From Anas platyrhynchos (lineage: Eukaryota > Chordata > Aves > Anseriformes > Anatidae), in the NCBI RefSeq assembly GCF_047663525.1, contig NC_092602.1:3107501-3171500 (forward strand): a DNA stretch of 64,000 bases. Direction: 5' to 3'. The notes under the pieces are model-generated. The model was not told the DNA's origin. It made no database searches and was given only the letters and a program-made list of their open reading frames with translations. Of the stretch, positions 47,334 through 58,679 are shown in pieces. The first letter of the stretch is position 1. Every line of letters starts with the position of its first letter. Position numbers and translations under genes: made by a program.

Positions 47334-48085
47334 TCAGCCCTAGGATGTGCCAGGCTGGAGGTGAGCTAAACCAGCAAAGTTTAATTCAGCCACATCAGGC
47401 CCCGACGTGATGGGGTTAAGGATTAATCCCAGACAGGCATCAAGACATCCACATCATGACATTAACCTACCCTGTAACTATTAAAAAATTACTTGTTTTT
47501 TTGGCTCCATGTTTCAAAGTTCTGAAGAACTATTACTTGGCTGATGTTCATGTTTTGTGGGAACGGACTTAATTTTTAATACACAAACCATATATCCCAT
47601 ATAGTGAGAGATGTCATGCCTATACATAGGCATCCACTGAATTTAAGCATTACATAACCATGAGACCTTCATGGAAAATATTTTAATTCAAGGACTCCAT
47701 GAGCAAAACTCATTCCTTAGGGTTAAGGAAAAGGCAAGGTTGAAAGATACTTGGACATGAGCAGCAGAAAAACATCCTCCAATTCAGCTGAAAGTAGCTT
47801 AATAAATAATAAATTGGACTAATACATTTTGGGAGAAGAAATAAAAACAAAATAAAATTGAAACATTTAGGAGAATCCAGGAACTTTCTGTACTTAAAAA
47901 AGAATTAAAACCAACAATATAGTTCATAATATTCTGTCATATAAACTGACATATAGCCCACTTCTCAGTAGAAATGTTAGTTATCTTACAGATAAAACAT
48001 CAAATATATTTGTACAGCAGTGGATTTTTCGTTGTTTTAAACACACAGGCAAGGTATTTTCTTCCTCTTTCTGAGCATCTATTTT
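47334..48085. other. intergenic ARPC3-GPN3, including GPN3 3'UTR
   Basis: AT-rich. The GPN3 3'UTR must start at 48085 and run leftward. No canonical minus-strand AATAAA is seen nearby. A minus-strand ATTAAA (plus 47682-47687) is a possible signal about 0.4 kb past the stop. Confidence 0.55.
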
Positions 48086-51000
48086 TCACTCATTTACATG
48101 ATCTTGAAAATACTCATCCACAAGAGCAGATTTATCTTCTTCATTTTCCTGCCAGAAAGAAAACAAAAAAGGTAAAACCTGACTTTTTCCTAGTGGCTGT
48201 TTTACATTGTCTGTTCTGTGATGCTTTATTTTAGAAACCACAACAGGAACAATGTCTAATATTGTTCCATAAAACAAATTGCAAAACTTTCTGAAAAGCT
48301 GTTTCTAGAGGTATGAAAATGTATAGATCAAAATCTAAATGCAGGTATTTTGCATGTTCAGAGAGTACAAAACCAAATTAAAAGCATTATAGAAGCACTG
48401 GACTTGTTCCTTATGAGTTTTGAGCTGAGTAATAAAATTAGACAAACCCTGGAACTGATTTTAACCCAGTGGTCTTCTATCATGTATTTTACATGATAGA
48501 TGTATGAGAGATACAGATGAGGAATAGCTTTGCAACATGAGATATTGATGCAGCAGATTTTATGGGAGTTTGAACAAACATGCAGGAAAAGATCTTGGTG
48601 ATCTTAATGGCCCTTTCTGACCTTTAAAGGTTAAAATTCTATTATTTTTGAAATTGAAATTCAACACAACCATTTGAACGGTACTTGCACAAGCAAGACA
48701 GTATTAAAGAATCTAATTTTTGTAACTATAAATGAAGATGATATAAGCATTGTCACTAAAAGACTAAACATGGCTTACTTTGAACCATACGAAGGCAATC
48801 ATTTATTAACAAGGCAAAGAACACATTTCTATTATGACTTGTATTAAGGAGCCCTTTTAGTTTTCATCTTATCATCAGAAGCACCTTACCTTTGGTTCTT
48901 TAAATTCAAGATCCTCTCCATACTGAATGGTAAGGTCTATGTGTTGCAGAACTATGTTTATACTTTCCTCATCAGAGCGATCAAAAGGTAGAAATCGAAC
49001 CATACCGTAATCATCGATCTAGAGAAAGGATTCAAAAGACATGAGAAAGAATATGCACTAAGTCTCCTCACAGCACTCTAAACCACCGCCTTAAACTACG
49101 CTTATATTTTTGTAGTCCAGACTGCTAAAGCCATTTGAAGAAAAACTGCAAACCAATGGTAGTTCCCAAATCAGAATATACGTACCAATCCACATATGGA
49201 TTTAGTCAGTTTTTTGAACATTTTGCTTTTCAGTAGATTTGTAGAATCTTCAATCATAGAATACATATCCGGATCTAAGTACCTGGCAGAAACAAATTCA
49301 TCATTAGCACTGATCTACAGAATACGTGAGTCACTATGCTTTTATTCAGCTACCACAGCCAGCTATGATTCTATGATCTGAATGAACTAACTTAATATCA
49401 TGGCAACTTACAACCCCTGTTAAATATAGTTCTTGTAAATATTTTAATATTGCAGATTATGATTGCTAGTAAAAAAAAAGTGTTCGTGTTTTTATTTTTC
49501 TTTTTGCTACTATACTTCTATACTTAAGAAAGCTTTGAGAAAGACAACAGGGAATACTATTTTTTTCAAATTGTAGTACAAATGTAAAAATAACACCGAG
49601 GTAATTCAGTATGTTCAGTACCAAAACAAGTTAGGATCACCTTTAGTTTAGGTTTTCAAGGAAGTGCAGTACCCCAGAATGTCATTCAGAATGATGCAAG
49701 TTATTCAAGATATTTTTTTTACAGAAAAATCTAGAGATATGTACACACATATCTCTAGATAACCTTTTGACTTTGACTAAACTGTAAACATCCTATCCAG
49801 GCATTTAAAGACCACATTTGATGCAGAACAAATCCATCTTTTGCCATTCCAAAAAGAGCGTATTTTAAATGGGGGAAAGATTGGACTGAATTCTGAGTGA
49901 AATTTACCTCAAGGTTATCACGCTACAGAGCAAGTAATGTTTTGGAACTTACTTTTCTATTTCCTTCTTAGCTTTCTTGCTCAACAAATCCATTTTAGTC
50001 ATGATGTTAATCTGTGGAATCTCTAAAGAGATCATTGCGCTGAGTGCTGCCAGAATTCCGGAAATAAACTGAGTAAATATAAAAAATAACATGGTTAAAT
50101 ACCAAAAAACACAAAACCATCAAGCAGGACACAATCTACCATACAGCAAGTCCAGCTAATGAATACGTGAAACATGGGCATGAGGCCAAGTGGGGAAGTC
50201 ATTATCTCTGTTGGAAAAGGGAGGTGACAAGGCTCCTATCTGCCAGCTGTTTCCAGAGCTTTAAATCTGGATCTGTCACATAAAAAGACATTAACAAAAC
50301 TCAAAGCCCTTCTCAGGATTCTTATTGCTGGCTTAGGGAAGGGTCATACTCTCTCTCCAGATCTGAGAAGGCTCTCATAGAATCACAGGACAATTTAGGC
50401 TGGAAGGAACTTTTAGAGGTTATCTGGTCCCTACCAACACTCAAAGCAGAGCTAACTTCTCAGTCAGATTAGGTCGCTCGGGGCTTTTGTCCACCCAAGT
50501 TTTGAACAACTCCACAACCTTCCATTACGCAGCCGCTCTATGCACCTGCTCCCTCCTGACCATTCTCACAGTGCAGGTTATTTCCTTTACATCCAGCTGG
50601 AACTTTCCTTTCTACAACCTTTATCTGAGACAGCTAATGACGGAAATCAGATCTCCCTTTCTAGTATTCTTTCCTTCAGCCTAAACTCAGCTCTCTAAAT
50701 CAGATTCCTTGTTCTACATCAATATGAACTTTTACAATTGTTTACAAGATTTCAAATGGATACCTTAAAAGATTCCACCATAAATTGAGAGTCAACAAGA
50801 AACACTCCACAGACACGGAATTCCCACTGCTGAAGCTGCTCCACCAGCTGTTTCATCACTGGCAAATGTGTATAGAGTTCGATCTGACCTAAGACACATT
50901 TGGAATATTAATATGCAGAAATGTAAAGATAACAGAAACATTTCAAAGTTATCGGTTATAGAAACATGGGCATTACACTTAGTATGAATGACAGCTGATA

Positions 51001-52210
51001 AAGAAAGCCCAATCTTCCAGACAACTGTGCCTGTATTTGGAAGGAATTGTACTGGCAAAGTAGAAATGAATTAAGAACTTTGTTTTCCTTCCTTAGCCTC
51101 CAGTTAGCATTGGTTAGCAGATGCCAGTCTTCTCATGCTACATGCTGCTAGCAAAAGTCAGTGCTGTCACCCAAATTAGAATGGAGACAAGTTCACTTCT
51201 GAAGCATCTGGAAGTGACTCTGACAACTGTTAATAATACAAAAATACATGAAAAGGAGGCTGAAGGAAGACCTCATCAATCTCTCCAACTATCTGAAAAG
51301 GTGGCAGTGAGGAGGGTGTCAGTGTCTTTTCTCAGGTGACAAGCAATAGGACACAAGTTGCAGCAGGGGAGGTTTAGATTAGATGTCAGGAAGAATTTCT
51401 TCATTGAAAGGGTGGTTCGGCATTGGCCAAGGGAAGCAGTGGAGGTATTTAAGAGATGTGTGGATGTGCTGCTTAGGGACATGGTTTAGAGATGGACTTG
51501 GCAGTGTTAGGTGATGGTTAGACTTGATGATCTTATGGGTCTTCTCCAACCTAAATGATTCTGTGATTCTATGACCAGCACAGAAATCATCTTGAAAACA
51601 TCATGCTGCGCACAAAGCACGACACCAACACAGGAATTGTTCACCTGGGCAGTCGAACAGTATGTAGTCATCCTCCACATGCCCCAGGCTCTCCTCCAGC
51701 CAGTTGAAGTTATTGGCGAAGTACTCCATGCAGAACACCAGCCCCCCGTTGGGGCCAAACCGCAGGGAATCGTCCTCCATAACATCATCCACCTCGATCA
51801 GCTCGCGGATATCTGCAACGACATCAGGCACACACGGTGCATCTGTGAGGGGGGCTCCCCGGCCCACCACCCCCCCAGCCCCCTCAGGAACACCCCCAGT
51901 CCCCTCAGCAACCCCCTTTTCCCCTCAGGAATCCCTCCTTCCCCCTCACCTGCCATCACGGGGTACCCGAACAGCTCCGCCGCCGGGTCCAGGTTGACCA
52001 CCTGCACGGCTCTGCCCAGCGCCTCGCAGTGCTGCACCATGGCGGCGCAGTAGGTGCTCTGCAAGGCACAGGCGAGCCGTCAGCGCCCTCCTCACGCTTC
52101 CCATCCCGTCACCACACCGACCCTCGCCTCCCCCCTCCCATTACCCCCCTGTCCCTCCTCACCTTCCCGCTGCCCGCCGGGCCCATCACCAGCTGCGCGT
52201 AGCGCGGCAT
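48086..52210 (-). CDS. GPN3: GPN-loop GTPase 3
   Basis: Small GTPase of the GPN family that works with GPN1 in assembly and nuclear import of RNA polymerase II. Minus-strand coding exons: 52210-52163, 52058-51950, 51812-51645, 50888-50764, 50068-49953, 49282-49186, 49018-48890 and 48148-48086. They sum to 855 nt, or 284 aa plus stop, equal to the mammalian length. Motifs: P-loop GPAGSGKST (10-18), the diagnostic Gly-Pro-Asn insertion (72-74), G3 DCPGQ (106-110) and G4 TKMD (174-177). The C-terminus ends [13 protein letters not shown]; the last 20 or so residues differ most from mammals, as is usual for this acidic tail. The start ATG is in GCCGCCATGCCG context. It lies head-to-head with DENR, its ATG about 270 bp from the DENR first-exon donor. 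Confidence 0.98.
48530..48645 (+). mobile_element. CR1 LINE 3'-end fragment (diverged)
   Basis: In the last GPN3 intron. GATCTTGGTGATCTTAATGG, then a CCCTTTCTGACC segment and an ATTCTATTATTT end, follow the order of the CR1 3' terminus (GATGATCTT, TCC(A)ACC, ATTCTATGATT) with many substitutions. Boundaries are approximate. Confidence 0.5.
49283..49952 (-). other. GPN3: GPN3 intron between coding exons 5 and 6
   Basis: AT-rich, with a short palindromic stretch AGAGATATGTACACACATATCTCT near 49731-49757. No gene or repeat recognised. Confidence 0.7.
50377..50700 (-). mobile_element. CR1 LINE 3'-end fragment, antisense to plus strand
   Basis: Begins TCATAGAATCACAGGACAAT with TTAGGCTGGAAGGAAC, the reverse complement of the CR1 3' terminus. 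It continues through the conserved GTCCACCCAAGTTTTGAACA-like block and CTCCTGACCATTCTCACAG. It has no ORF and is truncated at the 5' end, as usual for CR1. It is substantially diverged. It lies in the GPN3 intron between coding exons 4 and 5 (counting from the start). Confidence 0.85.
51250..51575 (+). mobile_element. CR1 LINE 3'-end fragment, plus orientation
   Basis: Contains CAATAGGACACAAGTTGCAG, GGTTTAGATTAGATGTCAGG, AAGAATTTCTTCATTGAAAG and GTGGTTCGGCATTGG. It ends GATGATCTTATGGGTC, CTCCAACC and ATGATTCTGTGATTCTATGA, the classic CR1 3' end with its octamer tail. It is 5'-truncated and less diverged than the neighbouring antisense copy. It lies in the GPN3 intron between coding exons 3 and 4. 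Confidence 0.93.
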
Positions 52211-52700
52211 GGCGGCGGCCCGGAGCTAGCGGGAGGAGCGGGGGGGGGGGAAGCTCCGCGAAGCGGCCCCGCTCGGTCTCTCCGCCTCCCCGTAGCCGGC
52301 TCCGGTCACCTCACGGAGCGGCTCCGCCCCGAGGCTCTCGCGAGAGGGCGGCGGCGGGGCCGGGGGAGGCGCGCGGGGCCCGGGGCCTGCAGCCGCCGCC
52401 GCCGCCGGTGCTGGAGGAGGAGGAGGAGGAGAAGGAGGAGGAGGGGGAGGGGGAACCGCGGCCTGAGGGGGCCGCCCGGTAACGGTGCGTGCTGCCCGGC
52501 TTTACCTCAGCCCCCCTCCCGGTCCCCGGAGCCCTTCTCCTTGTTCCCGGAGCCTCATCCCCGCACCCCACGTTCCTCCTTCTCCTCCTCCTCTTCCTCC
52601 TCCCGCGCCCTCCCGGCCCTTCAGGTGCCCCCGCCGGCCCCCAGCCCCTCACAGCCCCCGAGCCCCATCGCCCCCCGGCCCCGTTCCCTCAGCATGTTCC
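51950..52700. promoter_or_regulatory. divergent CpG-rich promoter region of GPN3 and DENR
   Basis: A very CpG-dense block spanning GPN3 coding exon 1 and the putative non-coding DENR exon 1. It contains a GCC repeat at about 52390-52406, a purine tract GGA(n) at about 52413-52453 and a CTCCTCCTCC tract near 52575-52600. The two genes point away from each other (GPN3 ATG at 52210 on minus; DENR first-exon donor near 52478 or 52484 on plus). The inter-gene promoter must therefore fit in about 250 bp, which implies shared regulation. No TATA box seen. Confidence 0.75.
52413..52453 (+). repeat. (GGA)n/(GAG)n purine tract
   Basis: About 40 nt of uninterrupted A/G on the plus strand, mostly GGA triplets and then G runs, inside the putative DENR 5' exon. 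Confidence 0.85.
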
Positions 52701-53030
52701 CTTAACGTAATCCCTCACATTTCGCTTAAAACAGCGTGTTCCGTAATCCCACGTGCTCTCCTTGCACATTTTTCTTCATTTTACACTACATTTCCTGCCA
52801 CTTTTCCTCCTCCCTTGCGTCCTACAGTTCCAGACTGCTTGGAAGCTTTTGCAGCCATTTTCCCCTCATGGTTACTCCCGGATTTCTCCTGCTGTTCCTA
52901 TGATCGCGTGTCTTTTCTCTGGGCCTTGCACTTCCCTCAGTCTCCGAGGCTTTTGCTGAGCACAGGAAGATGTGAATAACCTAAAACTGAAGCCCTGACT
53001 GTTTCGTTCTGTGACCCACAGGCTGGTGAC

Positions 53031-56000
53031 ATGGCCACAGATGTAGCCGATCCTGTGGTCCCTGACTGCAAAGGAGACGTAAGGAGCGGTGCCAGGTCAG
53101 ATGCTGACTATCCTCTTCGGGTTCTCTACTGCGGAGGCAAGTGCTGAAGGGGCAGTGGGCCGCGATTCTTCCAGTGTGCTGTTTGTGAGGGCAGCCTAGC
53201 GGAAAGAGTGAGAGAATCGGAGATTTTCTTCTGGACAGCTGTTGTTGAAAAGATAGGCCATGGTCAGCGTGACCTTTCTGAGCTTCTTTCTGAAGTAGCT
53301 TGTGTGGTGGATTTTATCCAAAGCGTTTTTGGTGAAATGTGGGGGGCTCATGTAAAAGTTACATTAGCGGGAATGGTGTTCAGGCTACAAACTTCTGAGC
53401 AGATTTGTTCCTGCAGAAAGCTAGTAAAAACCTAGTACCTTTAGCACAGGCGAGGTCTCTGAGTATCAGTATGATAATAAATAAAGTTAGAATTAAAGTG
53501 ATCATTGCACTGTGTTTAGAATTCTGTTCTACTCATTACATTTTTCTTTAGATAGATGAATTTTTAAAATGAAATAACATACTTGTCTAAAACATATCTC
53601 TCAAGATTATTTATTTCTCATTGTGCTTGAACACAGTTGCAGGGGATTAGAAAAGAATCCCTGCTGTGCATGAGTCTGCACAGTTGGTTTGGGTGTGTTT
53701 TATTTAGAGTCAAGCCCATCCAACAAGTTACCCGTCTTCTTTGATGGGCTTGGGCCTAGATTTTCTTGGATCTTTGGGACATAGGTAGCTCTTGGAAAAT
53801 AGAGAGCTATCCAAATCTGTATCTTTTCTCCAAATTGTATGCATCTCCTACTCTTCTTTCACTGACTGATTGCTCTTGTTGTGATAGTTTTATTCTAACA
53901 CACAGTATGTGATCAAATGACTAATGGGAGGAAAAACTGTGGGGTGGTAGCAATAAAGTAATGTTTTGAGTCAGTGTGAGGTTATAACCAGAAGTTGCAA
54001 TGTAAGAAGTCATTCCTAGCTTTAAAATACCAATTTGAATGAACACCAAGGTTGTAAGTTGAACTTTTTTGTAATTTCTTTTTTTTTTTCCCTTTCTCCA
54101 GTCTGTTCACTGCCAACAGAGGTGAGTTATTTTTTTTGTTTCTTTCTGACCTACGATTTCTATGATGATTCTTTCTGACCTTTTCTGGCTTTTAATTGTA
54201 GTAGTTCTGTGCTTCAGTTGCTCTCATCTTTAGGATGCCACGAGGCTCCTTATGTGCTGCTAGAGTGTTGGTATTGAGTCACTCTAAGGAGAAATGACTG
54301 AGCTAAGTAGAAAATGTATTTTGCTCTATTTGTTTGTGACAACATTCATGTGTCCTTTCTTCTCTAGTACTGCGAATACATGCCTGATGTGACTAAATGC
54401 AGACAATGGTTAGAAAAGAATTTTCCAGATGAGTTTGCAAAACTTACAGTAGGTAAGAATCTTTCTCTGTGTTCTGGCTTATATGCGTACTTATACGTAT
54501 TCAGAAGTCTTTGAGCTTGTCCGTTTCTCAACTTTTCCATATTCCAGTTGTCTGAAAGTTAAACCATTTCCTCAAAAGTCTAGCGTGCTTTTGGATGCTG
54601 TGAAAATAAGTTTGTCAGAAAATCTCAGAAACGATATTTGATCTTCATTAAGGTTTCTGCTGTAGCCAGGCATCTGTGCATTTGTTTCCTGTCAAAGTTA
54701 ATGTATCCAATTTTATGTCTTCCCAGTCAACTGAATTGCTGGAGGAAAGGTCATTAGTGGTAGGGAGCTTGTTGATTAGAATTTAAATGTCGTTAATTTC
54801 TGTTCCTTTTTGGAAATTATGCAGAGACTGCATTGAAACTAACTGCATCCTCGAGCTGAATGTCACAGGTCTAATTTGTCCCAGCACTAGAATGAGGTTG
54901 TAACGTGCATCAGTCAGGGAACCATGGCACTAAAGCAAGCTGCTTAGGGATCTAGCAAAACATCACTGTGCCTTACTTCCCGTTTCTGTAAGGGCGTGTG
55001 GTAATCTGACCACTAATTTTGTTCTCTTTCTTCTCACCACTCCGTTCTGATGTACGTAAGAAAATTCACCCAAACAGGAAGCTGGGGTTGGAGAAGGCCA
55101 AGGAACTGCAGGAGAAGAGGAGGAGAAGAAGAAGCAAAAGAGAGGCAAGGTCTAAATAGTTGTTTGTGGAATTGATTCATGAACAGTTTGGGACATCTTT
55201 TTCTCATCTGTAGGCCTGGACGAGGCACGGCTTTCTTGTGTTTTGGTTGTGTTAGCTACCCTTCGACTCCACGCAAAAGATACCCACTGGAAGAAGCGTA
55301 TATGGTAGCAGAGTTGGTACAGCGATGTGTGCGGTGTTAGTGAAGAGACCTGGGTTGTGTATCTGATTGTCCCATCATTGCAATGGCACTTATTCGGGGA
55401 GTAATTCTTTAATCCCCAAATCAGCTGGCATACCTCCCCAAATGCCTGTTTCTGCCCTGTTTAATGTGAGCTTATAGGTTGCTTGCAGAGTAGAGCAAAG
55501 ATTGTTTGCCTCTAGAAATGCCTCATGGTGCTGCTTTTGCTTTTTTTCCTTCCATCCCTTCCCAGTATTGTTAGCTATTTCTGTTTAATTAACATACGTC
55601 CCATCATAAATTAGAATGCTGTGGTTATTAATATGTATTTGCCTGCTTATTGTCAGCTTTCTATAGTGCTTCATAAATGATGGTTAATAGTGCAGTAGGA
55701 TTCAGATTTTAAGCCACATATCGCTGCAGATGTTTTATTTTTGTGTCTTGGTAACTGGTTATGTTTACTTTGTCAGTGGGATATGTGTAGTGACAACAGT
55801 AACTTAGGATCTCTAGCTTGGATGCTTCTTCCAGAGACTTCAGAACATTTTCTTTCAACATTATTTTATTGTGTGGGGTGCTATGGCTAGTATGGATTTA
55901 GTTATAAGTATTTAAAATCATTGGAGATTTTCTCCTAGAATCTCAAGTTTCATGTAACTTTGGGTGTGGTTTTGTGTGATGGTACAAGATACTCTAGAAG

Positions 56001-58445
56001 AGAGGGTGAAGAAAATGAGCAAAAACTTAGTGCAGATGTTGACTCAAAAAACTTTGAGATAGCTGATAATTTAAGACAATAAATTGATATCAATTTATAG
56101 TAATGTAGAACTGAGAGTGCTGCACATTAGGGAAAAAAATATTTGCAAGGGGTTAGTTTGCTTGTCATAAATTCTTGGTGAATTCTTGGCTTTCCTGGTG
56201 AGAAGGCTCTAGAACAAAACTTCAGTTACCCTGGGGTAACTTGAGTTTATACAAAGTCAACTAACTACTATGGCTGGCTTCTGTTTGAGGCATGTTTTTT
56301 ATCTACTAACCCATATATATAAAATGTTTCATACATGTCCTGCATGAATATGTAGAACTTAACGTGCTGTTTAACCCAGCAGCCCAAGCAGGCAGGTTCT
56401 TCTGGCCTTAGTAAGTGGACATGAGTTAGTTGCTTTGCATCAGACCCAAACCGTAGGGATGTTAAGCTCATGAAAAACATTAAAGTAACAATTCATTCCT
56501 AAGATTACTATCATAGAAAAAGGGGTTACATGTAGACCAGAGTAAAGTGTTGGGAACCCCCCGTTTTTATCATTGTAACAGGGTTCTGATGTGTGTGCTA
56601 TGCTTTAATGCGTATTTGACATGCATAGGTTATTTTTTGTAATACAGAGCTTTCTTGTGCAATGTATTTTTGTTTGCATACATAGATGGGGAGATAGGTT
56701 TCATTGTTTACAGGGTTGAAATCTGACTTAGTCTTTTGTCTTTAAGTATTATGTCATTTAACTGTGTAATCTTATCTTCTGTTTTAAAGGTGGAAGAGGT
56801 CAGATAAAACAGAAAAAGAAGACTGTACCACAAAAAGTTACAATAGCTAAAATTCCTAGAGCAAAGAAAAAATACGTCACAAGAGTATGTGGCCTTGCAA
56901 CCTTTGGTGAGTTCTGTTATGTGTATTTTGTTGCCTTTAGATGTGCCTTTAACCTAAGATGTGCTTGCCTTTAACCTAATATTACCTAGAGTCTTGGCTT
57001 GTTTCCTGTGAGCAAAAAAGGTTTCAATTCTGAAACTTTATTCCCCCCACTGTAGGTATCTGGTCTTCTCTTCTGTTATCTTCCTTCTAGTTTGTATTTC
57101 TTCACAAACTTTTTTTTTTTTTTTAAGTTAACTTAAATGCTGGATACTGTCTTTTATTCTCTGCTGGTACACCTTGTCTGAAATATTTAACCAGTTCTTC
57201 ATTCTCATTTAGCAATCATCAAATAAGAAGTTACTTAGAAGTGGTTTTTTTTTTTAAACAGTTCTGCGTTTGTGTTTTTGGCAAGTGCATGCAGCCTAGA
57301 CCTGCAGAAGCAGAACGTATAGATGACTTTTAGTGATTTTGGCCTTGAAGAGTGCTAAATTTGTTAAGTCAGTTGTTTTGTATATAAATATCAGACTTTT
57401 GCTTTCCGTGGAAATCGTATTAAAGTTTTAACTATAAAATACCACTAGTCTTTCAACAGTTAAGATTTAAATTTTGGTTGTAAACTTGAGGAAAAACTGG
57501 TATGAAAATGACTGTACTTACACTGTTACTTTTCCCTTAAACAGAAATCGATCTTAAGGAAGCGCAAAGGTTTTTTGCTCAGAAATTTTCCTGCGGTGCC
57601 TCAGTAACAGGAGAAGATGAAATAATCATTCAGGGGGATTTCACAGATGACATTATCGATGTAATACAAGAGAAGTGGCCTGAGGTAATAAACAATTTCT
57701 TCTGTAAGACCTCTAGTTTTCCACAGTAGCCTGTGACTTTTCCAGTGATTTTAAAAAATGGGTGTCACCTTCAGTAGCACAGACTGTTGTGCAAAAGTAA
57801 GACGAGTTGTTGCCCTTCCTCCTAAATGTGAACAATTAGGTTAAGGAGTGATTAAAGTTGAAGCTGAATGTTGCTTCCATTGTCCAAGAAACATTAAATC
57901 CTTAAAGATTTAGTGTAGGAAGGAAGGTGTATCAGAGTAAGAGCTGTCAAATATCTACAGCTTCTTCCTGACCACTTCTTAATGGTGAATGCTTCAGTGT
58001 TCTTGTGCTGCCATTCTATTTTTCAAAGTATCTTAAAATATTGAAAAAAGTTGTTCTTCAGAAGAAGGGGTGAACTCATTTTGAGTTGAGCTGAAGTGTA
58101 GATGGTTGAGAGTTTTGGTTGCACTGCTCTAAGTGCAGACAGTTTCTTTGACTCTCCCTTGTTCTGGTATTTCCTGGTTTGAATTCCTTCTGAATAATTC
58201 CGTAGACTTGTCCTTGGTCAGAGCCTCATAGGCTCAGCTGTGTGATATAGGCATGTGTCACTCCCTCGGCATTTACAGCAGTGAGTCTCAGATGGCGCTG
58301 TGTGCTTCTCCTGCACTTCATTACATGTACAGTGAAGAACGTTGAGTGAGATGCGTAACAAGGAAATATACTTAACCTGTTTTGGCTTTTTTCCCTGTAG
58401 GTGGATGATGACAGCATTGAAGATCTCGGAGAAGTCAAGAAGTGA
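53031..58445 (+). CDS. DENR: density-regulated re-initiation and release factor (DENR)
   Basis: SUI1-domain protein that, with MCTS1, recycles 40S subunits and promotes translation reinitiation after short uORFs. Coding exons: 53031-53136 (exon begins 53022), 54102-54121, 54368-54452, 55061-55144, 56790-56906, 57545-57684 and 58401-58445. They sum to 597 nt, or 198 aa plus stop, identical to the mammalian length. It begins [18 protein letters not shown] cysteine cluster (YCGVC, EYCEY, KCRQW) near residues 34-53 forms the zinc-binding N-terminal part. An acidic/lysine linker ([10 protein letters not shown]) precedes the C-terminal SUI1 fold, containing [18 protein letters not shown] and [18 protein letters not shown]. 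It ends EDLGEVKK. Two introns start with GC instead of GT (53137 and 55145), and one coding exon is only 20 nt; frame continuity demands these joins. Exon 1 is non-coding. Confidence 0.98.
53137..54101 (+). other. DENR: DENR GC-AG intron
   Basis: Donor GGAG followed by GCAAGT at 53137, acceptor CTCCAG ending 54101. GGA-G plus TC makes Gly-Val, giving YCGVCSLPTE as in other DENR proteins. No GT donor nearby restores this frame. Confidence 0.93.
55145..56789 (+). other. DENR: DENR GC-AG intron
   Basis: Donor AGAG followed by GCAAGG at 55145, acceptor TTTTAAAG ending 56789. AGA-G plus GT gives the expected KRGGRGQIK. The GT five bases later would place the next exon in a frame with an early stop, so the GC donor is the supported one. 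Confidence 0.92.
57685..58400 (+). other. DENR: DENR last intron
   Basis: GTAATA donor and CTGTAG acceptor. Nothing else recognised inside. Confidence 0.75.
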
Positions 58446-58653
58446 TAGCGAAAGACTACCTTTATTTAATTTTATGGTTATTAATGATGTAGCCAAAGTG
58501 AGGCTTCTAAATCCATTGACTCTGCAGTGAAACTGTGGAGAACCCGTATCCTTGGCATTTTCACTGTTCTGTATAGGCTGCTTCTTTTTTTTGTTGTGAT
58601 ATTTGCCAAAGCTAAATTGGGGTTCTATCATGCTTACGCATGAAGTAGATTTA

Positions 58654-58659
58654 AATAAA
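58654..58659 (+). terminator. DENR: poly(A) signal, DENR
   Basis: AATAAA 209 nt after the stop codon, followed by TTACTGTTCC and a GTGTTTGTGGTCTGT downstream element. Confidence 0.8.
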
Positions 58660-58679
58660 ATTACTGTTCCTCACTAAGT

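Noticed and set aside
51571-52053. 160-codon plus-strand frame antisense to GPN3 exons
   Set aside because: Shadow of the GPN3 coding strand plus a C-rich intron; no independent support.
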